Source: Klebsiella sp. RHBSTW-00484
GTDB lineage: Bacteria > Pseudomonadota > Gammaproteobacteria > Enterobacterales > Enterobacteriaceae
NCBI RefSeq assembly: GCF_013705725.1
Contig: NZ_CP055481.1
Location: 682,001-746,000, forward strand
Length of the DNA stretch: 64,000 nucleotides
Reading direction: 5' to 3'
A program made the position numbers and the translations under genes. The notes beneath the pieces are model-generated. The model was not told the DNA's origin. It saw only the letters and a program-made list of their open reading frames with translations, and searched no databases. This document shows, one piece after another, positions 18,210 to 28,207 of the stretch (positions are counted from its first letter, which is position 1; every line of letters begins with the position of its first letter).

Positions 18210-19002
18210 TGCTGTAATCCTCTTCATCATTCTTGCTGACGGCAGGTTGTGATTGCGCCTGCTGCTTAGCTTTTGCATTGAAAAACTCATACACGGCGAA
18301 TCCTGCACCGAGTACGGCTACCGGGAGAAGGTTGTTTACCTGGATATAACAAACAAAGAGGAATCCCGCGATCAGGTAAGGAATGTATTGCGCTTTAAAC
18401 ATGACGCGCAGCAATAAGCCAAAACCGACTGCTGGGAGAATACCGCCCGCCACTTCGAATCCGTGGGTTAACCAGGCTGGCATCGATTTCACTAGTGCCT
18501 GCATTGCACCTTGCGCCAGATAGGTACAAAGAAAGGCAATAATCGCGTAGGAGAAAGCGACAATGAGTATCGTCAACCAGTTCAGGCGGCCGAAGGCGCT
18601 TGTGTTTGCCTCTTTTGCCGATTTATCGGCTTTCGCCATAAAGAGCGAGAAGGCAGAGTAGAAGAACAGAATGACGTATTGCATCAGCAGGCTGAACGGC
18701 AAACCGAGGCCGATGGCAGTTTTGGCATCCACGCCGGTAGACCAGGCAATTACCGTGGTCATTAATCCCGCCATAATCGGGTTCGGGGGCTGAACGCCGC
18801 CTGCGGGGGTTAGGCCAGCAAATGCCAGTTCAGTCAGACCACCGGTAATCAAACCGATGTGAATGTCGCCGAGGATAGCGCCGGTTAACGTACAAACGAT
18901 AATGGGTCGGAATAAAAACAGAGCTTCCAGCCAAAAATCGATTCCCAGAATGAAGACTAATGCAGCCAGGGATATCCCCTGAATAAGGGTTATTTCATGC
19001 AT
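18199..19002 (-). CDS. agaC: PTS galactosamine transporter subunit EIIC, AgaC
   Basis: A 267-residue mannose-family EIIC, the membrane channel subunit. It matches E. coli AgaC; GLTPAGGVQPPNPIMAGLMT is the conserved substrate-site region near residue 65, and several hydrophobic helices follow. It sits between agaB (53 bases) and agaD (overlapping), and acts with both to import galactosamine as its 6-phosphate. Confidence 0.94.
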   Translation of the reverse strand: MHEITLIQGISLAALVFILGIDFWLEALFLFRPIIVCTLTGAILGDIHIGLITGGLTELAFAGLTPAGGVQPPNPIMAGLMTTVIAWSTGVDAKTAIGLGLPFSLLMQYVILFFYSAFSLFMAKADKSAKEANTSAFGRLNWLTILIVAFSYAIIAFLCTYLAQGAMQALVKSMPAWLTHGFEVAGGILPAVGFGLLLRVMFKAQYIPYLIAGFLFVCYIQVNNLLPVAVLGAGFAVYEFFNAKAKQQAQSQPAVSKNDEEDYSNGI

Positions 19003-19055
19003 TTAAATCACCTCAAATAAATAAGTCCATTTATCATGAAGGAATGAGCTTGTTT

Positions 19056-19532
19056 TTATGCAGGGATCTGTTCTTTTTGATCTCCGGGAACATCCTGAAT
19101 AAAGATATTAACGCCACTTTGCTTGATAAATTGCAAGTCATTGAGATCCTGTTCGTTAACATATACTTTGCTGCTAATCTGCTTTTTGCCTTCTGAGAAA
19201 TGCATGTTTCCAACGTTGACGTCTTTTAACGCAATACCGCCTTCAATGAGCTTTCTGACCGTTTGTGGCGTGCGACAGATGAGAAATATTTTCTGATGTG
19301 GCGCAGCTTTACCGATGACGTTAATGGTTTTTTCTATAGAAAAGAATCGGATACCAAATCCGTAGGTCTCAGCGGTGATGCCCATCAGCTTCTGCTGAAT
19401 ATCGTCTTTGGCGACGTCATCATCAACAACCACCAGCAGATTAGCGCCAATAGTTGATGTCCAGGTAACGCCAACCTGGCCGTGGACTAATCGGTTATCG
19501 ATACGGGTTAATAAAATATTCGGACCGCTCAT
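19056..19532 (-). CDS. agaB: PTS galactosamine transporter subunit EIIB, AgaB
   Basis: A 158-residue mannose-family EIIB, cytoplasmic. His17 in RIDNRLVHGQVGV is the expected phosphorylated residue. It passes phosphate from EIIA to galactosamine. No EIIA gene lies in this half of the cluster, so AgaF from the other transcript is likely shared. A 196-base gap separates it from kbaY and holds a 10-bp hairpin, so its level may differ from that of kbaY. Confidence 0.93.
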   Translation of the reverse strand: MSGPNILLTRIDNRLVHGQVGVTWTSTIGANLLVVVDDDVAKDDIQQKLMGITAETYGFGIRFFSIEKTINVIGKAAPHQKIFLICRTPQTVRKLIEGGIALKDVNVGNMHFSEGKKQISSKVYVNEQDLNDLQFIKQSGVNIFIQDVPGDQKEQIPA

Positions 19533-19663
19533 ATTTAAAACCTCACCATAAATAAATTAAATGAATATTTGCAATGTATTATTTATATGAAACTGATTAC
19601 TATATTACTACTTAGGGAAACCTAACAAATAAAATTCTGCTTGTGTGATTTATTAATTACACC

Positions 19664-19695
19664 AAGCGTTACCTTATTTTTTTTCGGTAACGCTT
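19664..19695. other. Perfect 10-bp hairpin in the kbaY-agaB gap
   Basis: AAGCGTTACC and GGTAACGCTT pair exactly around a 12-base, T-rich (plus strand) loop, about 35 bases past the kbaY stop. No T-run follows the stem on the minus strand, so it is not a standard terminator; it may be an RNA-processing or stabilising hairpin, or a protein-binding palindrome. Confidence 0.55.
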
Positions 19696-19728
19696 TGAAA
19701 TGAAAACACTAAGAAATAACTTTTGTAA

Positions 19729-20613
<885 letters not shown>

Positions 20614-21768
20614 TTAAGCCTGCCAGGGGTGAATAACGACGCCTTGCACCACGCGATTAACGGTACCACTGGCGGACGGACTGTCCGGCGTATTGCCGAC
20701 ATTAATGGACTGCGTGAGGGCAAAAACCTGAGCGTACATCAGGAAGCAAAAGGCCAGTTCCATATCGATGAACGGACGAGCAGAAGGCAGCAGGATATGC
20801 GGGCCAGCTTCGATAACTGCGTCTGTTTCTGCGGCAATGGCGACGACGCGCATGGCCTGCTTGTCACGACGTAGTTCAGCCAGCAGGTCGAGGTCGTACT
20901 GACGGGTGTAAGGATGGCTGGAGACATACACGACGATCAGCGTTTCGTTATTCACCAGTGATTTTGGACCGTGGCGGAAGCCGGTAGGGGAGTCATAAAA
21001 CGCCGCCAGCTTACCTGCCGTCAGTTCCAGTACTTTCAACGCAGATTCACGCGCTGCGCCCTGTAATCCGCCGCTACCGAGGTAAACAATCCGCTTCCAG
21101 GGTTCATTGCCAAATACGCCGTGACTGAAATCGCCAAATGAAGTCAGGATCGTCTGGCAGCGATTGGCGACGTCGCGGAAGGTTTGGCTATTGATCGCTT
21201 CCGGCATAAATACAGCGAGACAGCTGGCCATCATGGTGGTGATGCTGCTGGTCATCGCAAAACCGCGATCGTGCGTCTCAGCTGGCATCAGCAGGGCAAA
21301 GGCATTACTGCTCTTCACCGCATTTTGATACAGGCTGCCCGCTTCGTTGCAGGTGATTGAGAGATGGTAGCACTCGGGCACAAACTGATTCGCCAGCTCA
21401 ACGGCGGCAACGCTCTCTGGGCTGTTGCCGGAACGGGCGAAAGAGACCAGCAGTAACGGATGTGCTGGATTCAGATAATCCATAGGGTTGGTGACAAGAT
21501 CGGTGGTAGGGACGGCGCTGATATTTGTCCCGGTGTGGCTGGAGAGCCACGGCGCGATAATATCGCCGATAAACGCCGAGGTTCCGGCCCCGGTCAGTAC
21601 GATCCGCAGATCTTTTTTGCGCAACAGCGGTGTGAGAAAGTCGTTAATTGCCGGACGAATACTATCAATGTTGTTAAGCGAGCGGATCCAGCAGGCTGGT
21701 TGCTGGCGGATCTCTTCTTCTGTCCAGGTTCCGGTTGTCGCGGGAGCAGGGGTGTAGGTTTCTGGCAT
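20614..21768 (-). CDS. agaS: Galactosamine-6-phosphate deaminase/isomerase AgaS
   Basis: A 384-residue protein with two SIS domains, first of the agaS-kbaY-agaBCD-agaI transcript. SIS signatures are VLTGAGTSAFIGDIIAPWL near residue 57 and YLGSGGLQGAARESALKVLE near residue 225, with a GFRHGPKSLV segment as in GlmS-type sugar isomerases. In E. coli AgaS converts galactosamine-6-phosphate to tagatose-6-phosphate and ammonia. Three AgaR-like operators lie upstream. Confidence 0.93.
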   Translation of the reverse strand: MPETYTPAPATTGTWTEEEIRQQPACWIRSLNNIDSIRPAINDFLTPLLRKKDLRIVLTGAGTSAFIGDIIAPWLSSHTGTNISAVPTTDLVTNPMDYLNPAHPLLLVSFARSGNSPESVAAVELANQFVPECYHLSITCNEAGSLYQNAVKSSNAFALLMPAETHDRGFAMTSSITTMMASCLAVFMPEAINSQTFRDVANRCQTILTSFGDFSHGVFGNEPWKRIVYLGSGGLQGAARESALKVLELTAGKLAAFYDSPTGFRHGPKSLVNNETLIVVYVSSHPYTRQYDLDLLAELRRDKQAMRVVAIAAETDAVIEAGPHILLPSARPFIDMELAFCFLMYAQVFALTQSINVGNTPDSPSASGTVNRVVQGVVIHPWQA

Positions 21769-21820
21769 AACTCAGTCCTTAGTCTTGTGAATTCCACATC
21801 AGACGCTGGCAAAATGTCGC

Positions 21821-21921
21821 TATCTTTCGTTTCGTTTCACTTAATCGTGTGTTCGGTTGATTAAAATTTATATGAAAGAAATCGAAAGTTCAATAATGCA
21901 AAATGAAATAAAACGAAATTT
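21821..21921. promoter_or_regulatory. Three AgaR-like operators upstream of agaS
   Basis: Three copies of the TTTCRTTTYRTTTY pattern known for AgaR lie in the 300-base gap between agaS and agaA: 21821-21844 on the plus strand (CTTTCGTTTCGTTTCACTTA), 21869-21892 and 21898-21921 on the minus strand (TTTCGTTTTATTTCATTTT for the last). The rest of the gap holds no other recognisable element. Confidence 0.75.
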
Positions 21922-22068
21922 GTGATCGCTTTAGCGCAGACCCTTATTATCTTATTGATCTTCAATGAATAGATTTAATGCAGGCAGGAGCAGGGTTTTA
22001 TGAAGCGAAAGGAAAAGAAAGGCCTTGCGATCGGAGACCGCAGGCCAATATGAGGCAAAATGAAAGGG

Positions 22069-23202
22069 TTAAAGGGGGAAAGACTGACCCTGAATCCAGA
22101 TTTGTTGTAAATGCAAGCGCTCATCGAGAGCGATAATGTTGGCGCGTTTACCCGCTTTTAGCGATCCCTCCTGGTGGTCGATGCCCAACAGACGAGCTGG
22201 ATGCAACGAAGCCATATGAATGGCCTCTACTGCGGCGACCCCTGTAAACGAGACCATATTGCGAACCGCTGCATCAATCGACAACGTACTTCCCGCCAGG
22301 CCGCCGGAAGCGGTTCGAACGATACCATCATGCATTTCGACGTTTTCGCCGCATAGCGTATAGCGCCCGTCGGGCATACCGGCGGCCTGCATTGCATCGG
22401 TTATCAGCACCAGCCGATCTTTTGCACAACAGCAGCACAGCTTCATGGCCGCCGGATGAACGTGGTGCCCGTCAGCGATAAGCTCAAGCCATGCTCGTGG
22501 GTCAGTTAACCCTGCGCCGACCATGCCTGGTTCCCGATGATGTAAACCGGTCATGCCGTTATAGCAGTGCACTAATCCGTCCGCGCCTGCGTCAAAGGCG
22601 GCGTGAGTTTGCTCCCAGGTCGCCGCGCTATGGCCCAACATTACCCGCACATTTTGCTGCTTCAGATGGCGAATCGCCTGCAAAGCGCCGGTTTTTTCTG
22701 GCGCCAGCGCGACCACGCGTAAGGTGTGCCGGGAAATGGCAATCAGCTCGTCCAGTTCACTAAACTCCAGTTCGCGGAACAGCTCCGGAGGATGTGCGCC
22801 CTTGTTCTGCGGTGTGAAGTACGGCCCTTCCAGATAGCTTCCCAACACCTGTGCACCAGGTCCGCCGGAATGGCAGCGTTGTGCTATGCGTTCCAGCGCG
22901 CCGTGAATCTGTTTCAGTGGCGCGGTAACGGTGGTGGGTAGCCAGCTGGCTACCCCTTCACGTGCTTTATGCATCGCCAGTTTGTCGAGCGCATCCGGTG
23001 CGTCATCCATCACATCGACGCCCGCACCACCGTGCACGTGGATGTCGATATATGCCGGACAAAGTAGCTCTGCATCACGCTCTACGGTACCTGCAGGAAT
23101 CGGCTCTATCGCTGTAATGATACCTTCTTCAATACGCAACTGATGATCGTCAAACCAGCCTTGCTCGGTCAGCAGGCGTCTGGCGCGCAGAATTTGCGTC
23201 AT
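22069..23202 (-). CDS. agaA: N-acetylgalactosamine-6-phosphate deacetylase AgaA
   Basis: A 377-residue NagA-type amidohydrolase that removes acetate from N-acetylgalactosamine-6-phosphate. Metal-site motifs are YIDIHVHGGAG near residue 52, LEGPYFTPQNKGAH near 124, MLGHSAATWEQTHAAF near 189, HCYNGMTGLHHREPG and LITDAMQAAGMPDGRY with the catalytic Asp. It is last in the kbaZ-agaVWEF-agaA transcript, and its start overlaps the agaF stop. Confidence 0.92.
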   Translation of the reverse strand: MTQILRARRLLTEQGWFDDHQLRIEEGIITAIEPIPAGTVERDAELLCPAYIDIHVHGGAGVDVMDDAPDALDKLAMHKAREGVASWLPTTVTAPLKQIHGALERIAQRCHSGGPGAQVLGSYLEGPYFTPQNKGAHPPELFRELEFSELDELIAISRHTLRVVALAPEKTGALQAIRHLKQQNVRVMLGHSAATWEQTHAAFDAGADGLVHCYNGMTGLHHREPGMVGAGLTDPRAWLELIADGHHVHPAAMKLCCCCAKDRLVLITDAMQAAGMPDGRYTLCGENVEMHDGIVRTASGGLAGSTLSIDAAVRNMVSFTGVAAVEAIHMASLHPARLLGIDHQEGSLKAGKRANIIALDERLHLQQIWIQGQSFPL

Positions 23203-23633
23203 ATCCCTTCCTCAACGGGCTTTTCCTCGCGGCACTGTTCCAGCTCATCAACCAGACTGGTGAGACCACGATGCCCGCACTCCAGCGCCTGTAACCGAAA
23301 CGCTTCGCTGCTTAACCCTTCGCGTTCCAGCGCCATTTCCAGCAGAAGTTGCAAGTTGGTGCCGGTGATCACTTCCCAGCCTGGTTTTTGCATCGCCAGC
23401 GTCGAAGCAACGCGGAATGGTGTACCGCCCAGCAAGTCAGTCAGAAAAACAATACCGTCTTCGCTATCCAGTTCATTCACTGCCTGCTCAAGCTGCGAAG
23501 TGAGCAGCGCGGTAGTCGAAGTTTCCGGAAAATCGATGGCGATGAACCGCGACTGCTCGCCAAGGATTTGCTTCATGGCTTTTTCCATTCCACTGGCAAA
23601 TCCGCCGTGACCCGTCAAAATAATACCTATCAT
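23199..23633 (-). CDS. agaF: PTS N-acetylgalactosamine transporter subunit EIIA, AgaF
   Basis: A 144-residue mannose-family EIIA. His9 in IILTGHGGFASGMEKAM is the phosphorylated residue, charged by HPr; FLTDLLGGTPF is the second family signature. It is the only EIIA of the cluster and probably serves both the AgaVWE and AgaBCD permeases. It lies 16 bases after agaE and overlaps agaA by four bases. Confidence 0.93.
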   Translation of the reverse strand: MIGIILTGHGGFASGMEKAMKQILGEQSRFIAIDFPETSTTALLTSQLEQAVNELDSEDGIVFLTDLLGGTPFRVASTLAMQKPGWEVITGTNLQLLLEMALEREGLSSEAFRLQALECGHRGLTSLVDELEQCREEKPVEEGI

Positions 23634-23649
23634 CTACAGCCCCTTGTAT

Positions 23650-24528
23650 TTACAGGAAGTGACAGAATTTACCTACGACACCGAGTACCACGGTGATGCC
23701 GATAAGGCGTAGCGGACTCCAGCCGCGACGCACCAGCCAGTACATGGTCAGCGTATAGACCAGTGGCAAAAATGCGGGCATCAGTTTGTCGATAACATCC
23801 GTCTGAAGTTTCACCACCGCATCGCCCGCAGTAATTTCCAGCGTGGTGCTAAGGCGTACATAAGTGGCAACCAGCGCGCCAATCACCGTCATACCGACGA
23901 TAGATGCCGCATGCCCAACCTTTTTCGTATTGGCTTTGATCAGCGGAATGGCCGCGACCCCCATGCGATAAGCATAATGCGCCAGACCAAAACGCAGGCC
24001 GAGATGCACGACGTTGAAGAACACGATGAAAACGACAGCGCCAAGAATCGAACCTTGAAGTGCCAGACTGGCCCCAATACCGCCGCAAATGGGCAATAAT
24101 GTCAGCCAGAACATCGCATCGCCAATCCCGCCAAGCGGTGCGCCCACGGCAATTTTGGTGCTCTGAATGCTGTTTACATCCTGCTTAGAGCGCTCCATCG
24201 CAAGAATAATGCCGATAACAAAGGTCACCAGAAACGGATGGGTGTTGAAGAAGCCCATGTGACCCTTCATAGCGCGCGCCAGGTCACGTTTGTTGGTGTG
24301 GATTTTTTTCAATGCGGGCAGTAAACCATACAGCCAGCCGGAAGCCTGCATACGTTCATAGTTAAAGGAAGCCTGTAGCAGCATTGAACGCCAGGCTACG
24401 CGGTTGATATCTTTTTTCGTCAGCTCCGCACCGATTTTTTGGTCTTCATAGACGTTCTCATTGGTACCGGAAAGGAGCGTCTCTTCGGTATCGGAGACGT
24501 TCGGTAGCGTCGTTTGATTAGATGCCAT
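23650..24528 (-). CDS. agaE: PTS N-acetylgalactosamine transporter subunit EIID, AgaE
   Basis: A 292-residue mannose-family EIID, paralogous to AgaD: both share QASFNYERMQA and the GxxGGIGDA/GPIAGIGDA-FW-TLLPI segment. About 30 N-terminal residues precede the conserved KKDINRVAWRSMLLQ. It works with AgaV and AgaW for N-acetylgalactosamine. Its start overlaps the agaW stop by 11 bases, the same arrangement as agaC-agaD. Confidence 0.92.
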   Translation of the reverse strand: MASNQTTLPNVSDTEETLLSGTNENVYEDQKIGAELTKKDINRVAWRSMLLQASFNYERMQASGWLYGLLPALKKIHTNKRDLARAMKGHMGFFNTHPFLVTFVIGIILAMERSKQDVNSIQSTKIAVGAPLGGIGDAMFWLTLLPICGGIGASLALQGSILGAVVFIVFFNVVHLGLRFGLAHYAYRMGVAAIPLIKANTKKVGHAASIVGMTVIGALVATYVRLSTTLEITAGDAVVKLQTDVIDKLMPAFLPLVYTLTMYWLVRRGWSPLRLIGITVVLGVVGKFCHFL

Positions 24529-25297
24529 CTTCGAATTCCTCTTTCTGTGCTTCTGGAGCAGTAGGCTCGGGGGATTTACGTAGAAAATCGATCAGTGCCA
24601 TGGCCAGTGCCGCGGCGGCGATAGCCAGCACCGGGAGTTTAAGCCAGGCGGCGGCCACAAAACCGAGGATGAAATAGGGGATGTACACGTTTTTCATCAT
24701 GATTTTCAGCAGTACGGCGAAACCAATAGCAGGCATAATGCCGCCAGCGACGCCCAGGCCGTCAATCAAACGCGTTGGCAGAACGTCAATTGCCGTTTTT
24801 GCATGCTCTGCGCCAAAGTAAATGGGCAAGAAGGCGCATAAGAAGTAGAACGTCCCAAGCGCCAGCAGCGCCAGATAGTTCACCCGCTCAATCCCTGCGG
24901 TATCGGCGTTCGAGGCCATGCGATCGCAACGTGCCATAACCCCCGACATGATAGAGAACAGAAAAGTAATCCCCATTTGCACCGCAACAGCAAACGGCAC
25001 GGCGACGCCGACGGCAACTTCAGGCTTCACACCAGTGGTAATGGCGAAGGTTGTCCCGACGATGGTACCGATAATCACGTTCGGCGGCTGAGCGCCAGCC
25101 AGCGGTGCCAGACCCATCCACACTAGTTCCAGCGTACCACCGGTCAAAATACCGGTATGCAGGTCGCCCAGAATCAGGCCAACCAGCGGCCCAAGTACTA
25201 CCGGGCGGTGCATATGTGTTAAGCCGTTGAACATATCCAGGCCTGCAATAAAGGCGAGAATACCCAACGCAAAAGCCTGCAACAGACTGATTTCCAT
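24518..25297 (-). CDS. agaW: PTS N-acetylgalactosamine transporter subunit EIIC, AgaW
   Basis: A 259-residue mannose-family EIIC with about seven hydrophobic helices and the conserved GLAPLAGAQPPNVIIGTIVG region. It is intact; in E. coli K-12 this permease is damaged by a deletion that truncates agaW, so the strain here should import N-acetylgalactosamine as other E. coli strains do. Ten bases separate it from agaV. Confidence 0.93.
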   Translation of the reverse strand: MEISLLQAFALGILAFIAGLDMFNGLTHMHRPVVLGPLVGLILGDLHTGILTGGTLELVWMGLAPLAGAQPPNVIIGTIVGTTFAITTGVKPEVAVGVAVPFAVAVQMGITFLFSIMSGVMARCDRMASNADTAGIERVNYLALLALGTFYFLCAFLPIYFGAEHAKTAIDVLPTRLIDGLGVAGGIMPAIGFAVLLKIMMKNVYIPYFILGFVAAAWLKLPVLAIAAAALAMALIDFLRKSPEPTAPEAQKEEFEDGI

Positions 25298-25307
25298 TAT
25301 GAATCCC

Positions 25308-25781
25308 TCAAATTAGTTTAAAGAGATCCAAAGCGGGTTCTGTCGGAACGCCCTGAACGAAGCATTCCACACCGGCAGCTTTCAGGCCGTTGAACGCAGC
25401 AATATCATGAGCGTCTACAGAAACCGTTTTGGCAATTTGTTGTTTGCCATTGGCGTAGTGCATATTTCCTACGTTGATACGCGTGACGGGGACGCCACCG
25501 TCAACCAGCTTGAGGAAATCTGCGGGTGAGCGGCAGACCAGCAAAATTTTCTGCCGGTCGGCGGCACGGTGAATGTTGTCGATGACTTTTTGCAGCGACC
25601 AGAAGCGCACGGCAATCCCTTCTGCCAGCACCATTTCCATCAGGTTTTGCTGCACGGAATCTTCAGCTACTTCATCATTGGCGACCAGCACCAGATTGGC
25701 TCCCGCAAATCCGACCCACTGCACGCCAACCTGACCGTGGATTAACCGTTCGTCGATACGACATAACACAATATTTGGCAT
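25308..25781 (-). CDS. agaV: PTS N-acetylgalactosamine transporter subunit EIIB, AgaV
   Basis: A 157-residue mannose-family EIIB. His15 in RIDERLIHGQVGVQWVG is the expected phosphorylated residue. It is a paralogue of AgaB with the same length and layout. It sits between kbaZ (19 bases) and agaW (10 bases) in the same transcript. Confidence 0.93.
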   Translation of the reverse strand: MPNIVLCRIDERLIHGQVGVQWVGFAGANLVLVANDEVAEDSVQQNLMEMVLAEGIAVRFWSLQKVIDNIHRAADRQKILLVCRSPADFLKLVDGGVPVTRINVGNMHYANGKQQIAKTVSVDAHDIAAFNGLKAAGVECFVQGVPTEPALDLFKLI

Positions 25782-25800
25782 AGCGTTTTCCTCTTCGTTG

Positions 25801-27096
25801 TTATCCGTTTTGGGATGTAACGCCCTGGCAGGCGGTGTGGTACTGCTGCAGTATGTCCTGAATGTGGTTGATAATGAGTTCTCGCGGCGTTGCGTTGAGA
25901 TCTTCCTCGCGCACTTTTACGTACTGCAAAGGCAAATACTGACTGATCAGCGGCAGTGGGATAGGCTCGTCCGCCAGATTACGCACCAGACGTTCGAAGG
26001 CATCATCAATCTGGCTGTCCGGCCAATAATAACGAACCCGATCGGAGTAGCTATAACCACGGGCCAGGCGACGCGCGTTGCCGTCTCCATGGTAATGGCT
26101 CTGCCAGTATTCCGGTCGATCGAGCATCACCGTTTCGAGTACATGACGCAGTCCGGAACAGGCTTTAGCAGGGAGTAACTCTTCTTCGATTGCGGCGAGG
26201 GAAAACAGTGCTTCACGCAAGGCGAAGGTCAGGGCCGGGCCAACTTTCAGGATCGCAAAGTGGTCTTTAACCAACTGGCGCAGAGAGTGTGGGGTCTGAT
26301 AATCCGTTGAGTGCGCTTCAAATACCAGCGTGTCATACGCTTCTACCATCTTGCTTAACGCGACGGCTTTCTGTGGTTGATAATCGATGATGTGCGTGTG
26401 GTCAAACTCCACGCCGGGCTGGACAACAAGAGCAATGATGCGCGGCCAGATAGCGTCCAGACCCTGTTTTTCAAATGCATGGTGATGAGCTTCCAGCGTG
26501 GCGCGTGCCGCTTCTGGTGTGGTGACCTCCAGCTCGGTTAACGTTTCATTAGCGCCGCCGGGAACCGGAACTTCGGTACCAATAACGTAGACAAGATCCG
26601 ATTCGCCAAAGTGCTCAACGCAGGTTAATTCGGCAACCTTTGCCAGACGTGCTGCACGTTCAGCGACGATGGCATCCGTCAACGGAACGGGGTCGCCCTG
26701 GCAGGACATACTGCAATCAAGGTGGATCTTTTTAAATCCGGCTGCCACATAACTTTTAATGAGATCGTCGGCATTACCCATCGCCTGTTTTGCTGGCAGG
26801 TTTTGCCAGCGGTTGGGGCCAAGGTGATCCCCACCCAGAATCAGCTGATCCTGGGAAAAATGAAGCACGTCGGCTAGCTGGTGGACAAAGTCACGGAAAT
26901 CCGCTGGCGTCATACCCGTGTAGCCGCCGAACTGATCAACCTGATTGGAGGTCGCTTCTATCAGCAATGGTGTGCCGTTGGCGTGGGCGTAGCGTATTGC
27001 GGATTCCAGTACCAGTGGATGAGCGGAACAAACGGCATAAATCCCGTTGGCCTTCCCCCGTTTATGCTGTTCCACTATTTTGGTCAGATGTTTCAC
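25801..27096 (-). CDS. kbaZ: Tagatose-1,6-bisphosphate aldolase accessory subunit KbaZ
   Basis: A 431-residue GatZ/KbaZ protein that stabilises and activates the KbaY aldolase. It begins [20 protein letters not shown] and contains [20 protein letters not shown] near residue 86 and [10 protein letters not shown] near 139, as in E. coli KbaZ. It is first in the kbaZ-agaVWEF-agaA transcript and divergent from agaR, with four AgaR-like operators between them. Confidence 0.94.
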   Translation of the reverse strand: MKHLTKIVEQHKRGKANGIYAVCSAHPLVLESAIRYAHANGTPLLIEATSNQVDQFGGYTGMTPADFRDFVHQLADVLHFSQDQLILGGDHLGPNRWQNLPAKQAMGNADDLIKSYVAAGFKKIHLDCSMSCQGDPVPLTDAIVAERAARLAKVAELTCVEHFGESDLVYVIGTEVPVPGGANETLTELEVTTPEAARATLEAHHHAFEKQGLDAIWPRIIALVVQPGVEFDHTHIIDYQPQKAVALSKMVEAYDTLVFEAHSTDYQTPHSLRQLVKDHFAILKVGPALTFALREALFSLAAIEEELLPAKACSGLRHVLETVMLDRPEYWQSHYHGDGNARRLARGYSYSDRVRYYWPDSQIDDAFERLVRNLADEPIPLPLISQYLPLQYVKVREEDLNATPRELIINHIQDILQQYHTACQGVTSQNG

Positions 27097-27126
27097 TTTC
27101 CTCTCCAGGTCAGATAACTACGGCAT

Positions 27127-27330
27127 TAATCTTTCGTTTTGTTTCAATTAATACTGCATCATGGTCTTATGAAAATAAAACGAAAGATAATAGTTTTCCG
27201 ATCTGTTTCACAAAAGAAACGTAATGAAAGGTTTCAGCGGTGCTATAGCGTGCGGATAACGCGCCCATGGGCTTGCATTCCGTTAAAAGAAAGGCGTTAA
27301 TAGACAAAACGAAATGAAACGAAAGAATTG
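27127..27330. promoter_or_regulatory. Four AgaR-like operators between kbaZ and agaR
   Basis: Matches to the AgaR pattern are at 27127-27150 (CTTTCGTTTTGTTTCAATTA, plus strand) and, on the minus strand, 27167-27192 (CTTTCGTTTTATTTTC), 27212-27231 (CCTTTCATTACGTTTCTTTT, one mismatch) and 27304-27330 (TTCTTTCGTTTCATTTCG). The last lies just upstream of the agaR ribosome site, which fits autorepression. Confidence 0.75.
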
Positions 27331-27345
27331 ACCAAAGGATTTCTT

Positions 27346-28155
27346 ATGAGCAATACCGACTCTTCTGCGGGCAAACGCATAACGGGCACCAGCGAAAGGC
27401 GTGAGCAGATCATCCAGCGGTTGCGACAGCAGGGAAGCGTGCAGGTGAACGATCTTTCCGGATTGTTTGGCGTGTCGACGGTAACTATTCGCAACGATCT
27501 GGCATTCCTGGAAAAGCAGGGCATTGCCGTTCGTGCGTATGGTGGGGCGCTGATTTGCGACAGTCATACGCCAGGCTCGGAACCATCCGTTGAAGATAAA
27601 AGTGCCCTTAATACGGCGGTGAAACGCAGTATTGCCAGAACAGCGGCTGAACTGATAAAGCCAGGACATCGGGTGATTCTGGACTCCGGTACCACCACTT
27701 ACGAAATTGCCCGCCTGATGCGCCAGCATACCGATGTGATTGCGATGACCAACGGCATGAACGTTGCTAATGCACTACTGGAAGCGGAAGGGGTTGAACT
27801 GTTGATGACCGGGGGGCATCTGCGTCGTCAGTCGCAGTCTTTTTATGGCGACCAGGCGGAGCAATCTTTGCAGAATTACCACTTCGATATGCTGTTTCTC
27901 GGCGTTGATGCCATTGATTTAGAACGTGGTATCAGTACGCATAATGAAGATGAGGCGCGGCTAAACCGTCGGATGTGTGAAGTGGCGGAGCGAATTATTG
28001 TGGTCACTGATTCCACAAAATTTAATTGTTCCAGCCTGCATAAAATCATTGATACGCAGCGTATCGATATGATTATTGTTGATGAAGGCATTCCTGCTGA
28101 CAGCCTGGAAGGGTTACGCAAGAATGGAATAGACGTGATTTTAGTCGGTGCCTGA
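27346..28155 (+). CDS. agaR: DeoR-family repressor AgaR of the galactosamine regulon
   Basis: A 269-residue DeoR/GlpR-type repressor: N-terminal helix-turn-helix ([20 protein letters not shown] and [17 protein letters not shown], about residues 20-65), followed by the sugar-phosphate sensor domain with [13 protein letters not shown] and [15 protein letters not shown]. The ATG behind AAAGGA matches the E. coli start. It is divergent from kbaZ; operators at both promoters of the cluster support its role. A convergent terminator separates it from garD. Confidence 0.94.
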   Translation: MSNTDSSAGKRITGTSERREQIIQRLRQQGSVQVNDLSGLFGVSTVTIRNDLAFLEKQGIAVRAYGGALICDSHTPGSEPSVEDKSALNTAVKRSIARTAAELIKPGHRVILDSGTTTYEIARLMRQHTDVIAMTNGMNVANALLEAEGVELLMTGGHLRRQSQSFYGDQAEQSLQNYHFDMLFLGVDAIDLERGISTHNEDEARLNRRMCEVAERIIVVTDSTKFNCSSLHKIIDTQRIDMIIVDEGIPADSLEGLRKNGIDVILVGA

Positions 28156-28165
28156 AGTATTTTAC

Positions 28166-28194
28166 AAAAGCCCTCTCCCGCAGAGGAGAGGGCT
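28166..28194 (-). terminator. Rho-independent terminator of garD
   Basis: A 10-bp stem AGCCCTCTCC/GGAGAGGGCT with a 6-base loop. On the minus strand it is followed by TTTTG, so it fits garD; it may also help end agaR transcripts from the other side. Confidence 0.72.
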
Positions 28195-28207
28195 GAATAT
28201 CTTAGTA

